Notes under the pieces: model-generated
The model's input: only the letters and a program-made list of their open reading frames with translations
Told to the model about the DNA's origin: nothing
The model's database searches: none
Assembly: GCA_964483785.1 (NCBI GenBank)
Contig: CAZACW010000003.1
Coordinates: 1 to 64,000, forward strand
Direction of reading: 5' to 3'
Origin: JABDGZ01 sp964483785
Lineage (GTDB): Bacteria; Omnitrophota; Gorgyraeia; Zapsychrales; Fredricksoniimonadaceae
DNA length: 64,000 nt
Shown here: in pieces, positions 1-8,469 of the stretch
Layout of the letters: the number at the start of each line of letters is the position of its first letter
Numbering within the stretch: position 1 is the stretch's first letter
Program-made: the position numbers and the translations under genes

Positions 1-1
1 A

Positions 2-3000
2 AAGCTTAAGGTGATGTTAGAAGAAGACTATTTATCGCAAGCCAAGCACGGGGATATTGGGGTCCTTCAAAATGGGGACTGTCCCGTTAACATTGTTTCC
101 CAAGGGACTGTCCCCATTTTGAGGGGTTCCAATATTCATATGCTGGGCGCGCAAATCATCCGCGAAATCGTCCTTCCCGAACTCACCCGCGAAGCCAACA
201 CAGACAAGAACTTCGCCCAATTGCGCCAGATCTATAACAGTGTGATCCTCGCCGCCTGGTATAAGAAAAAAATTAAAGACAGCATCCTGTCTCTAGTTTA
301 TGAAAATAAAAGAAAAATAGCTGGGATGGGTTATAAAAATTCCCTCCCCTTGGTGGGGAGGGTCAGGGAGGGGGGAGACATAGAAGCCATTTACCAGCAA
401 TATTTGAAGGCCTTTAAAAAAGGCGTTTTTAATTATATTAAAGATGAAATAGATTCCGCCTCAAAGCAGGTTATTCCGCGAAGGTATTTTTCGGGAGGTT
501 TTAATTTGCAGGTCTCCCAAGCCATGGTTTCAAGCAACCGGATTGACAAGGCGGTCATGACCCAAAAGAAAATGGTTGTTTTAGGGATTTATTTCAGGGC
601 TATTATGGCCAAAATGAAACCGTTGTCGAGTCCGTTTGAAGACTTAATATATCATTACTTAATAAATCCTGATAATACAGAACCCGGACTTTTGGCATGG
701 TTAAGGGAAAACCATGATTTGATGTTGAAGGAAGATCTGGAGGAAGAGGAGCTTGATTTTAAGGGAAAGTTGGTTGAATGGTTCTTCGACAGGGAACGGA
801 TACATAAATCAAAAATCCTTAAGACCTCTGCAGAGCATGGAAGCGCTATTTTATTAAAATTGATCGAGGCAGGAGTGTTTAAAAGGCATGAGCTTACCAA
901 TGTATGGCTGGATAATCTTAAAAAAATTTCTTTTTTAGAAAAACCGTCCTCCAATGCTTTTATAGCTCAAGTCCAACAAGACCAGGAAAATGGGTTCGAT
1001 GACATCGATGCTTTAATGGATGATTTAACCGAGAATGGATACCTGGTGCGCAAAACAGAACTCGGCAGGACGGTCCATCAGTTGACGAATAAATTTGTCA
1101 TGTTGAGCCAGAAATCAAAAATGACAAGCCAAAAGTTTAATGCACATCAAATGCAGACCGTATATAAATTTATTCATCTGTTTAGTAGCGTCCCGGATAC
1201 TTTTGAGCTGGCCTCAATTGATATTAACGAAAATCAGATCCATGGAATATTAAAAGATGTGGCCACGCAGGAAGAAATCACCAAGGTCTGGCGCATTTTA
1301 AAGAGATCCATAGCCGATCCAAGATTGGTTTCACAGGTTATCCCGCTTTTTGAATCCGTATCTTCGTACATAGGCCTTTATGCGATAGGGAAAAGGTATC
1401 CTACCCACCTCGTTCCAGCGACCCTGGCGATGGCTAAAATGGCCATGCATGGGAATAAGCCGGCCCAGCGGATGATGGGCGCAATTTATGACCCTGGAGA
1501 AAGCCAGCACCGCTATTGGATGGGCGGCCATTGGATGATTGAAGGTCCGGAAAGCAGGTTTAGACATTTGATCAAAGGCCTGGTTGCGGCCAAGGCCGCC
1601 GGCTCACCGTCGGCAAGCTATGCCCTCGGCTTGATCATAGCAGAACACCCTGGATTTTCTGATTTAGACCCTGACTATATCCAGGACATTGAATTTGCCG
1701 CCATCCATGGATCGAGCTCAGCCATGACTTTTTTTGTCCAAAACCACACATTGTTTCGGTCCAATTCCAAGGCCGCGCGCAAAATCGCAGGGGCCCAGGA
1801 ATTCATCACGCAAATCTTGGCGCAGGTCAACAGTATCGCCTACATCCATGAGGACCGGTTTTATACTTCCTGGATAGATAATTTCTCAAGTTATATTTTC
1901 CACTTGGCAAGTGCAATACCGCAAGAAGAGTCATTGACCGAGCAATTAAAAACACTTCGGGAATCGACCTTTAACGTGGTTAGGCCTTTTTTTTGGAGCC
2001 GTGCTTTATCAGAAGAAATTATGGTGCATCGAACAACAGACGGCCGGTTCATCCCCTGGTCTAAAAAACGTACCGCCATTGTTGTTTATCCTAAACATGA
2101 TCCAACCGGCGTTTATATGAGTGAAAGGCGGTTGGAGGAGTTAAGCAGGCATTTTAAGGTCCTGTATTTTGAGGCAGGATCAGCCAAAGAACTGGCGATG
2201 GCCTTGAAGGAAGGGAGGCGATACGGCCAGGCGTCCTTGGTTGTCATTGGCGATGGCATTTTAAACACAGCAGAGGACGAGGAGGTGATGCAGAAGGCCG
2301 GTTTGAACAATCTGTTAAGGTCAGGAGCAAGTGGGGTCCTGGAAGGCTCGAACATTTCCATGGCCAACGCATTGGCCCAAGCCACGGGAAGGGTCTTTTT
2401 TAATACCGAACCAAGAGCTGTGGCCACGTCGTATTTTTATTCGAATGGGCATAAAGAGGTGATTGGATTTTTGCCTGGTGCGTCATTTTATCAGGCCCAT
2501 CCCAAAAGGATCATACATTTAACTCATGGAAGTTATTATGTATTTCCTCGTTTTTATGAGATAGAAAATACCAATGCTGTGCCGGAGCCTAAAGGCCCTA
2601 GCGTACCCTCAAATTTGTTGTTCATGCTGAAGGTCCCAGAGCATTGGCAATTGTCCGCCATGTCCGGATCAGCCAGCATGGCAATGGCATCAACAGGCAT
2701 AAATTCATCTGACCGTGCCATGATGGATGATTTTAATCCAAATACAGAACAAAGCTTTCAAGAATCTACTGAGCAAGAATATAGCGGGACCATGCAAGGT
2801 CTAAAAGATCTCATGCATCAGGCGAGAAAGACGGGCAGGTTGACAGAAAGTGATATCAATGGAAAAACATGGTATTTAGATCACCGCCAAGAAAACCCGG
2901 TCAGAGTAAGGGTTATTGGGCGTCCTTATGTCATGGATATGGGCAAAAGGGTCAAAGGTGTTCTTTTAAGCAGAAATTCCGAACGCATGCCCATGAGCCG

Positions 3001-4666
3001 TTTTATACAAAATTTTTCAGCCGATCCAATTCAGACTAATGGCGCCGCAGGGGTTCAAATAAACAGGGAGAGAACCCAGGCCATCAGTGATAGAAATCGT
3101 CCTTTTGCCAATATGCTTTCGCATTTATACGCTTTATCTATTGAAAGGCGCGCAAAGTTTGACGGGCGCTTGACCATAGGGGTTTTAGCAAAAATGCTGC
3201 AAGTCACGGATAATAATGTTAAACGTTGGTTGGCTGGAGATGCGTTGCCTGAATTGGAACGGTTTCCGAATATTTTCAGGGTCCTTATGTTAACCAGGCA
3301 AGAGAGGGCTGATTTATTGTTGGCATGGGTGAAAATCCACCACCCCAAAGTTAAAAAAGGCACTTTAGAAGAATTTTTAGTATATAAACGAGCGGCTATG
3401 TTCACCAGTCCTGTAAAAATGGCCATGCTGCTTGAGCTTCCGGAGACAAGCTTTCTCAGATATGAAAGTGGCGTTCTTCCTCCTAAAGGTTTGCTGAATC
3501 GGTGGCTCAAAAAATTAAACTTAACGAAAACAGAGATGGAGATGGCCTATGAACTATGGGAAGCGAAAAAAAAGGGGCGTGAGGCTGCGATGGAATTGGT
3601 TAATAGGTCCAGGGCTGTACAGCAATTAGGTAGGGCGCGGATCGCCAATTCATTAAAACCCGAATCGCTTAGGACATTTTTAAAAGACTGGAGATTGTCT
3701 CGGTTAATTACAGTAGAAAAGATGGCGGAATCTCTGGGAGTGACTGTAAGTATATATCAAAGTATTGAAAATCAAGGAATTGTGCCAAAGGATGATGTTT
3801 TTGAGAAAATTGTCTCCCAAATGGAACCTTCCCAAGCTGCTGAAGCTGTGAGGTTAAGAGAATTGGCCATCCAGCGAAGAGATTTAAATCAAACAAGAGG
3901 ACTTGAAGTCATTGCTGAAAAAAGAAAAATTATGCCTCCTGAACCAGCTTCCGGTAAGAAATTTGGCTGGCGATTGAGGGCTTACATTGCCGAGAGGATG
4001 CAAACCGATAGAAACATTGATTATAAAAATTATATTTATTCAAGGAATGGTGAGCAAATCAGGTTGTCAAATTTGGACAGGTATTATTCTGGCGAATACC
4101 GGCCTGATTTGAAGACCCTGGCCAAAATATTCAGGATTTTCGGCATGACAAATCAGCAAGAAGCTCAATTGCGCGATCAGTTGATGCTTGATCGGGGCAT
4201 TTCTCTTGATCAAAATACCGTTGGTTCGTTTTTGGCTTATGGCAGGTATCAATTGATGTTGGAGCCTTCAGAAGTTGTCGCTTTGGCCAATAAAACGCTT
4301 GATGCAAATGACCGGATTGATGAAGCCAAGTTTTATGGCTTATATTACGATTGGGAAAATGCGAGAAGACCGCCTAAAGATTTAAAGGCATTTAATGCCG
4401 TTCTTCAAGTCCTGAAGCTAAGTAAAACCCGCGCAGATGAGCTGATGTCTGGATCCAATCGGGCCCAAATTGCATCCGATAAAACAGGTGGTATCGATTT
4501 AACTTCTGTAAAGAATCCGCAAATACAGAATAATGGAAAGACAATCAGCTTCCATATTGACCCTGCGATGATGCAAAAGCTTCAAAAGGCGCAAGGATTT
4601 GTGCCGGTGATAGCCAGGATTGATGAGGGTGTAAGGCTTGGGGCGTTTTTGGGCATTTCAGGCTAA
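2..4666 (+). CDS. Giant-family protein, 5' end outside window; tandem XRE-like HTH modules
   Basis: The reading frame is open from the window edge, so the gene starts upstream. The first visible residues (KLKVMLEEDY) match the middle of the N-terminal domain of the proteins at 11767-14232 and 17331-32447, so about 220 residues including a signal peptide are probably missing. The shared domain ends at YFSGG near position 500. Then come a helical part, a Sel1-like stretch (about 1360-1760), an alpha/beta region resembling caspase/CHAT-type folds (about 2060-2560), and from about 3100 to 4450 five repeats resembling XRE/Cro helix-turn-helix units. The C-terminus carries the family GGIDL tail (near 4490). 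Two palindromic repeats are inserted in frame near the start. Function is unknown. Export is inferred from the paralogues, which makes DNA-binding-like repeats odd. The family assignment is firm; the fold guesses are weak. Confidence 0.85.
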   Translation, partial: KLKVMLEEDYLSQAKHGDIGVLQNGDCPVNIVSQGTVPILRGSNIHMLGAQIIREIVLPELTREANTDKNFAQLRQIYNSVILAAWYKKKIKDSILSLVYENKRKIAGMGYKNSLPLVGRVREGGDIEAIYQQYLKAFKKGVFNYIKDEIDSASKQVIPRRYFSGGFNLQVSQAMVSSNRIDKAVMTQKKMVVLGIYFRAIMAKMKPLSSPFEDLIYHYLINPDNTEPGLLAWLRENHDLMLKEDLEEEELDFKGKLVEWFFDRERIHKSKILKTSAEHGSAILLKLIEAGVFKRHELTNVWLDNLKKISFLEKPSSNAFIAQVQQDQENGFDDIDALMDDLTENGYLVRKTELGRTVHQLTNKFVMLSQKSKMTSQKFNAHQMQTVYKFIHLFSSVPDTFELASIDINENQIHGILKDVATQEEITKVWRILKRSIADPRLVSQVIPLFESVSSYIGLYAIGKRYPTHLVPATLAMAKMAMHGNKPAQRMMGAIYDPGESQHRYWMGGHWMIEGPESRFRHLIKGLVAAKAAGSPSASYALGLIIAEHPGFSDLDPDYIQDIEFAAIHGSSSAMTFFVQNHTLFRSNSKAARKIAGAQEFITQILAQVNSIAYIHEDRFYTSWIDNFSSYIFHLASAIPQEESLTEQLKTLRESTFNVVRPFFWSRALSEEIMVHRTTDGRFIPWSKKRTAIVVYPKHDPTGVYMSERRLEELSRHFKVLYFEAGSAKELAMALKEGRRYGQASLVVIGDGILNTAEDEEVMQKAGLNNLLRSGASGVLEGSNISMANALAQATGRVFFNTEPRAVATSYFYSNGHKEVIGFLPGASFYQAHPKRIIHLTHGSYYVFPRFYEIENTNAVPEPKGPSVPSNLLFMLKVPEHWQLSAMSGSASMAMASTGINSSDRAMMDDFNPNTEQSFQESTEQEYSGTMQGLKDLMHQARKTGRLTESDINGKTWYLDHRQENPVRVRVIGRPYVMDMGKRVKGVLLSRNSERMPMSRFIQNFSADPIQTNGAAGVQINRERTQAISDRNRPFANMLSHLYALSIERRAKFDGRLTIGVLAKMLQVTDNNVKRWLAGDALPELERFPNIFRVLMLTRQERADLLLAWVKIHHPKVKKGTLEEFLVYKRAAMFTSPVKMAMLLELPETSFLRYESGVLPPKGLLNRWLKKLNLTKTEMEMAYELWEAKKKGREAAMELVNRSRAVQQLGRARIANSLKPESLRTFLKDWRLSRLITVEKMAESLGVTVSIYQSIENQGIVPKDDVFEKIVSQMEPSQAAEAVRLRELAIQRRDLNQTRGLEVIAEKRKIMPPEPASGKKFGWRLRAYIAERMQTDRNIDYKNYIYSRNGEQIRLSNLDRYYSGEYRPDLKTLAKIFRIFGMTNQQEAQLRDQLMLDRGISLDQNTVGSFLAYGRYQLMLEPSEVVALANKTLDANDRIDEAKFYGLYYDWENARRPPKDLKAFNAVLQVLKLSKTRADELMSGSNRAQIASDKTGGIDLTSVKNPQIQNNGKTISFHIDPAMMQKLQKAQGFVPVIARIDEGVRLGAFLGISG
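64..125. repeat. Palindromic repeat inserted in frame in coding sequence
   Basis: The arms at 64-85 and 104-125 are inverted copies with 20 of 22 bases matching, each containing the core GGGGACTGTCCC or a close form. The element lies exactly where the two paralogues have a short loop after LEEDY(L/M)S, and it is translated as an extra segment of about 25 residues. Such GGGACTGTCCC arms resemble REP/MITE-type dispersed repeats. Confidence 0.85.
342..376. repeat. Second palindromic repeat inserted in frame
   Basis: CCCTCCCC (342-349) and GGGGAGGG (355-362) form a perfect 8-bp stem around TTGGT, followed by a third G-rich copy (365-374). The translated peptide NSLPLVGRVREGG has no counterpart in the paralogues, which have a short variable loop here before the conserved (I/F)xQYL segment. 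This supports insertion of a repeat into a tolerant loop. Confidence 0.75.
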
Positions 4667-4676
4667 AGACCGTGCC

Positions 4677-4706
4677 TTGGTTTTTATAAAAACGGCATGT
4701 TATACT
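4677..4706 (+). promoter_or_regulatory. Sigma-70-type promoter of the protease riboswitch transcript
   Basis: TTGGTT (4677-4682) and TATACT (4701-4706) are separated by 18 bp. They would start transcription near 4713, just upstream of the riboswitch aptamer. The -35 is imperfect, but the position relative to the aptamer supports it. Confidence 0.55.
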
Positions 4707-4716
4707 TGCACTAGGT

Positions 4717-4812
4717 GAAGGTGTAAAAAGGTAAACCATCCGAAAGGATGGGACACAAAGCTATAGGGCCTGACCCCGGCCAAGCCGGGAATCGGCAGCC
4801 AGTTGCCACGTA
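4717..4812 (+). promoter_or_regulatory. Cyclic-di-GMP-I (GEMM-I) riboswitch
   Basis: The GEMM-I landmarks are present in order: GGTAAACC, a stem capped by a GAAA tetraloop (CATCCGAAAGGATG), GGGACACAAAGC (the canonical form is GGGACGCAAAGCC), a second arm with a GGGCC...GGCC-type stem, and GGCAGCCAGTTGCC as tetraloop receptor and closing strand. A terminator and then a signal-peptide metalloprotease follow. The guanines before the AAACC strand are kept, which favours c-di-GMP over the cGAMP-sensing variant, though sequence alone does not settle the ligand. The aptamer segment 4753-4767 is complementary to the 5' arm of the terminator (4825-4840). Confidence 0.92.
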
Positions 4813-4822
4813 ATATCTCAAC

Positions 4823-4861
4823 AACCTATGTGCTTTGTGTTGAATAGAACATAGGTTTTTT
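4823..4861 (+). terminator. Riboswitch expression-platform terminator
   Basis: AACCTATGT (4823-4831) pairs with ACATAGGTT (4849-4857), and a T-run follows. The loop contains CTTTGTG, complementary to the aptamer core. The start codon of the protease is 22 bases further on, so this is an attenuator rather than an end-of-gene terminator. Confidence 0.88.
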
Positions 4862-4882
4862 AATTAAGAAAGGATACCACTT

Positions 4883-7045
4883 ATGAAAGGGTTTAATATA
4901 TTGTCCGCTTCCTTGGTCGCATTATTATTGGTTTTCACCTTTTTTATTTCCCCCGCAAGGGCAGACCACACAGGCCCTAATGACCTTATTTTGATTACGA
5001 ATGATCTTCTGGCCAAATGCAAGGTCTATATGAAGGCCGCAGCCCAGGACAAACCGGTTTTAATGGATAAGATCCGCACGGTCATTGACCAGCGAAAAGC
5101 CATGTTGTTGGCGAAAATAGAAAATGACCCCGCACATGTGGAGGCCTATCTTCTTCCGCCTGACCTGGTCATGCAGCTTCCCGATGAAATTCGAGACTTG
5201 TTGGAAGTGCAGGTGCAGGCCCAGGGCGCTTTGCGCGTCACGGCCGGTACTCCCATTCCAGGAGGGCCTGCTATTCCTACCACGTATTCATTGGTTAATC
5301 CCAATGGAAAAATTTCGCTGAACAACCGGTTGTATTTTGGCCAAAACCCGCCTTCCTTATTAAGCGATTCAGTGGTGCAAGTCAATGGGACTAAGATTTC
5401 CGAGAATAACGGAAAGGACAATATTTTCATCGCGGATGGCAGAACGCCTTCGGGGTCTACGGTAAGCAGCGGCGTTACCGTCCTTGCAGCGGCTTTGCCT
5501 CTTGTCAGCGGGACCCAGCGGACCGTGGTTTTGATCGCCAATCTCACCGATGTCAATTTTAAGGTCAGCGCAGCTTCAGTCAATGGACTGATGTTTACGA
5601 ATCCTGCCTCCATCAATGCATATTATTCTGAAGATTCTTTCAGCAATGTATCCTTCGCGGGGGATGTCTTTGGTCCTTATAACATTCCTTACGCAAGCAC
5701 GGCAAGCTGCACCAGCATGACCTCATGGTCATCGGCCTTGGAAACCCAGGCAACAAGCGCCGGGGTCAATTTAGGCAATTACACGCGCAGGATTTATGTA
5801 TTTCCCTATCCTAACGGCTGCAGCTCTCAGTACGGGGGTGTTGGAACAATAGGGGGGAACCCAAGCCAGGCCTGGATCCTCTATGGGGATTACAATAATG
5901 GCAACGTCAGTGGTCTCTTTGGCCATGAGATTGGGCATAATCTCGGCATGCACCATGCCTCTACGCTGACCGATGAATATGGCGATACTTCTGACGTGAT
6001 GGGCAATTCATGGTATTTGCCCAATTACGGGACAGTGCACCAGAATGCGCCGCACAAAGTGGCCATGGGCTGGATCCCTTCGGGCCGCGTTTTAGCGCCC
6101 ACAGCCCACGGCACGTTTACATATACGGTCTATGCCGATGAGACTACGGATGGGACAAGCGTTCAGGCCGTAAAAATCCCAAAACCTGACACCGGTGATT
6201 TTTATTATTTTGGTTACCGCGTGCCGGCAGGGGGGACGGTGGATGCGCTTACTCTTTTACCGGGATACACCTATAGAACGAGCGTCCATCGTTGGGACCA
6301 AATTTCCTGGGACCACACCTATCTTATGGCCAGCCTGGCTGATGGTGAAAACTACACTGACACGGCCAATGGTGTTACGGTTACTCAATTAAGCCACACT
6401 GATTATAGTGCAACTATTTCCATTGCATGGAGCGGGCCGCCTTGCACGCCTTTGGCCCCAGCCGTGACCCTGTCTCCCTCAACTCAGACGACTTCAGCCG
6501 GCCATGCCGCTGTCTATACGGTGACAGTCAAAAATAGCGATGCATACTGTTCAACGACATCTACCTTTAATTTGTCGTCTGCTTTACCCAGCGGCTGGAG
6601 CGACTCATTTTCTCCTGCATTGCTGACCCTGGCTTCAGGGGCAAGCGCAAGCAGCAGCTGGAGTGTTACGTCTGCTTCCAGTGCAGCGGACGGCAGCTAT
6701 GTGCTGACGGCCCAGGCCGCAGATCCGTCATTACCCATTCATACGGCTTCGCAAACGGCGACAGATGTTATTTTTACAGACGTTATACCGCCTAGCGTAA
6801 GCATTTCAGGGCCATCGATCGTAGGTAATAACAAAGTAACCTTTACAGCCGCGGCCTCTGACAATGTCAAGGTGGCGAAAGTAGAGTTTTATCTTGATGG
6901 GACCATGAAAGCTACGGATAGCACATCGCCGTATACATATACCATCAGCGGTAAGTCTTTAACCAAAGGGCAGCATACGCTGTTGGCTAAAGCTTACGAT
7001 GCCGCAGGCAACAATGCCTCAGCAGGCATGAATTTTACGCATTAA
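4883..7045 (+). CDS. Secreted metzincin metalloprotease (M11 gametolysin-like) with Ig-like C-terminus
   Basis: The 720-residue protein starts with a signal peptide (about 1-27, ending SPARA) after a good ribosome site (AAAGGA). The zinc-binding metzincin signature HEIGHNLGMHH is at residues 348-358 (His348, Glu349, His352, His358), and Met373 in DVMGNS is the likely Met-turn. The arrangement resembles M11 gametolysin-type proteases. Residues 28 to about 200 probably form a propeptide. After the catalytic part come a NEW3-like beta domain (about 518-625) and a Big_7-like Ig domain (about 632-720, KVEFYLDGT motif), as in the beta-helix proteins at 57919 and 61621. The gene stands alone behind a c-di-GMP riboswitch and ends in its own terminator. 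Export through the type II system at 47834-57795 is plausible. The substrate is unknown. Confidence 0.88.
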   Translation: MKGFNILSASLVALLLVFTFFISPARADHTGPNDLILITNDLLAKCKVYMKAAAQDKPVLMDKIRTVIDQRKAMLLAKIENDPAHVEAYLLPPDLVMQLPDEIRDLLEVQVQAQGALRVTAGTPIPGGPAIPTTYSLVNPNGKISLNNRLYFGQNPPSLLSDSVVQVNGTKISENNGKDNIFIADGRTPSGSTVSSGVTVLAAALPLVSGTQRTVVLIANLTDVNFKVSAASVNGLMFTNPASINAYYSEDSFSNVSFAGDVFGPYNIPYASTASCTSMTSWSSALETQATSAGVNLGNYTRRIYVFPYPNGCSSQYGGVGTIGGNPSQAWILYGDYNNGNVSGLFGHEIGHNLGMHHASTLTDEYGDTSDVMGNSWYLPNYGTVHQNAPHKVAMGWIPSGRVLAPTAHGTFTYTVYADETTDGTSVQAVKIPKPDTGDFYYFGYRVPAGGTVDALTLLPGYTYRTSVHRWDQISWDHTYLMASLADGENYTDTANGVTVTQLSHTDYSATISIAWSGPPCTPLAPAVTLSPSTQTTSAGHAAVYTVTVKNSDAYCSTTSTFNLSSALPSGWSDSFSPALLTLASGASASSSWSVTSASSAADGSYVLTAQAADPSLPIHTASQTATDVIFTDVIPPSVSISGPSIVGNNKVTFTAAASDNVKVAKVEFYLDGTMKATDSTSPYTYTISGKSLTKGQHTLLAKAYDAAGNNASAGMNFTH

Positions 7046-7096
7046 GACCATGGCAGGGAAGTTGGAAGTCAGGTAAAGATAGATACAAAGCAGTAC

Positions 7097-7128
7097 AATG
7101 AGCCCAGAAGTATCTTGGGCTCATTTTC
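7097..7128 (+). terminator. Rho-independent terminator of the metalloprotease gene
   Basis: AATGAGCCCA (7097-7106) and TGGGCTCATT (7116-7125) form a perfect 10-bp stem with a 9-base loop, followed by TTC. It lies 50 bases after the stop codon, in the gap between convergent genes. The rest of 7046-7252 holds nothing else recognisable. Confidence 0.8.
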
Positions 7129-7252
7129 ATATACAACAACTTAACATAAGATATATTATAGGAAGTTATTAAAAAGGCTTAAAAGGTGCAGGATTTTCTC
7201 CATTTTTATATAATGCTACAGTTAATCAGCTCCTTCACCCATTGGATTTTCC

Positions 7253-7615
7253 TTATTTTAAAGACTTCGCTGTCATTTTCTTTAATGACCATGATACAGG
7301 ATCAACGGCAATACCCACATTCTCTAATGCCACAACACCTAAAATGGGCTCGGCGTCTTCCGGGCCAAATATGATTTGACTGACAGTTTCAGCACCCATA
7401 AACGATATCCTGGCAAACCCGTAGCGGTATTCTACGGGTTGTCCATTGGCTAACTCGTGCACTTCTTTTCCTTCGACTTTTATCCCCGTTTTTTTTAGCT
7501 GGCTGGCAGGAGCCATGCAATCTATAGCGCCGGTATCAACAAGAAATGAGGAGGAATATCCCCTCTTTGATTTTGCCAAATTGGATACATTAACTGTTAC
7601 CTTGGTTATTCCCAT
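7253..7615 (-). CDS. Retropepsin-like clan AA aspartic protease
   Basis: The 120-residue protein has the aspartic protease active-site motif VDTGA at about residues 27-31, within FLVDTGAIDCMAP. A later hydrophobic ILGVVALE stretch corresponds to the second conserved element of single-domain clan AA proteins. Such proteins are active as homodimers. There is no signal peptide, so it is probably cytoplasmic. AGAGG six bases before ATG supports the start. It is the last gene of the leftward run that begins at 11705. The substrate is unknown. Confidence 0.82.
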   Translation of the reverse strand: MGITKVTVNVSNLAKSKRGYSSSFLVDTGAIDCMAPASQLKKTGIKVEGKEVHELANGQPVEYRYGFARISFMGAETVSQIIFGPEDAEPILGVVALENVGIAVDPVSWSLKKMTAKSLK

Positions 7616-7696
7616 GTTTAACCTCTTGGATATTTTTTTTTAAATTACTGCTTTTTAGGGTTTAGCGCAAGCTTTTTGTGGCAGGCATAGAGGCTT

Positions 7697-7948
7697 TTAA
7701 CCACATCGCTGGCCGTCATCTGTCCAGCGCAGGGTTTTAATCAGCTCGCCCTTCTTAAAAAACGTTTCCATCCTAAGCTTCCCATTGGGCCAATAAAACT
7801 TGTTGGGGCCTTTGGGGGTGCCGTTGGCATAATAGATTTGGGTAGATAAAATGGTACCGTCCCCGTAATATTCGGTCTTTACCTTGGCCCATGAATTAGC
7901 GGTCAACCCAAAAAAGAGAACAATGCTGATAATCCATCGATTTTTCAT
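7697..7948 (-). CDS. Small exported MORN/YwqK-like repeat protein
   Basis: The predicted product has 83 residues. I chose the ATG at 7948 (MKNRW) because the frame upstream of it runs into the dispersed palindrome at 7954-7986. Residues 1 to about 21 are a signal peptide ending in SWA. The rest has two or three repeats of the YYxDGTxxxxxxY and FYWPNGKL type, as in MORN-variant/YwqK proteins. A secreted or periplasmic role is likely. No catalytic residues are seen and the function is unknown. Confidence 0.7.
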   Translation of the reverse strand: MKNRWIISIVLFFGLTANSWAKVKTEYYGDGTILSTQIYYANGTPKGPNKFYWPNGKLRMETFFKKGELIKTLRWTDDGQRCG

Positions 7949-7953
7949 ACGAA

Positions 7954-7986
7954 AAACCATCACAACCCCGGGGGTTGTGATGGTTT
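7954..7986. repeat. Dispersed palindrome CCATCACAACCCC/GGGGTTGTGATGG, copy 1
   Basis: The inverted arms AAACCATCACAACCCC and GGGGTTGTGATGGTTT meet with one extra G. The element begins at the stop codon of the zinc-ribbon gene and is followed on the minus strand by a T-run, so it may also act as a terminator. The same palindrome recurs at 37694-37721 and 39156-39184. Confidence 0.88.
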
Positions 7987-8437
7987 ATTTTTTCTTTTTG
8001 GTCACTGGCTTTCTTTTAGGCGCTGTCTTTCGGGCGATTGTTTTCTTTTTTGCTTTGGCCGGCGATGCCTTAACCGGCGTTTTAAGCGGGCTTAAGGCAG
8101 GAGCGATGTTCGGATAACCCTGTTCTGCCTTGATCGGCCCGGCATGGCCTGAAGCAGCCCCCCTTTTTCTTAAGGCATAGCATTCCTTACAATAGACCGG
8201 CCTGTCATTGTTGGGCTTAAAATGCAGGGTCGATTCCTTGCCGCAGTCCGCGCAAATGATCTTAAACTGGACCTTCTCTTTAAGCTGAGGTGATTTTTGA
8301 ATATTGGACATCAAGGCAGGAGTTGCCATCATTCTGCCCATTAAAATGTCCACCTTTTTGTCTAAGGAGCTGATCTGCTCCTGCAATCGGCTTATAAGAT
8401 TGATCATCTTGGCATCATGATCAGACGGTTTTTTCAT
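7985..8437 (-). CDS. CxxC-x17-CxxC zinc-ribbon protein with basic tail
   Basis: The 150-residue protein starts with a short coiled-coil-like segment (about 10-40). A zinc ribbon with CADC, exactly 17 residues, then CKEC follows at about residues 60-85, the spacing that defines the TIGR04272 CxxC-x17-CxxC family. From about residue 110 the tail is rich in Lys, Ala and Pro (KKKTIARKTAPKRK), resembling histone H1-like tails and suggesting nucleic-acid binding. AAAGGG before the ATG supports the start. This domain is typical of several candidate phyla. The precise role is unknown. Confidence 0.82.
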   Translation of the reverse strand: MKKPSDHDAKMINLISRLQEQISSLDKKVDILMGRMMATPALMSNIQKSPQLKEKVQFKIICADCGKESTLHFKPNNDRPVYCKECYALRKRGAASGHAGPIKAEQGYPNIAPALSPLKTPVKASPAKAKKKTIARKTAPKRKPVTKKKK

Positions 8438-8469
8438 GACAAGGACCCTTTCTATAAAACATCCCAGGC

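Noticed and set aside
4677..4697. Terminator after the first gene (GTTTTTATAAAAAC palindrome)
   Set aside because: The stem is AT-only and overlaps the promoter of the riboswitch transcript; it is too weak to call.
4717..4812. cGAMP-sensing variant or class II c-di-GMP riboswitch
   Set aside because: The GAAA tetraloop, receptor and GGxAAACC order are class I, and the guanine replaced by A in cGAMP variants appears to be G here. Ligand testing would still be needed.
7501..7520. A second sigma-54-like sequence (TGGCAGG then ATGCA)
   Set aside because: It lies inside the aspartic protease gene with no gene placed to use it, and the -12 part is poor.
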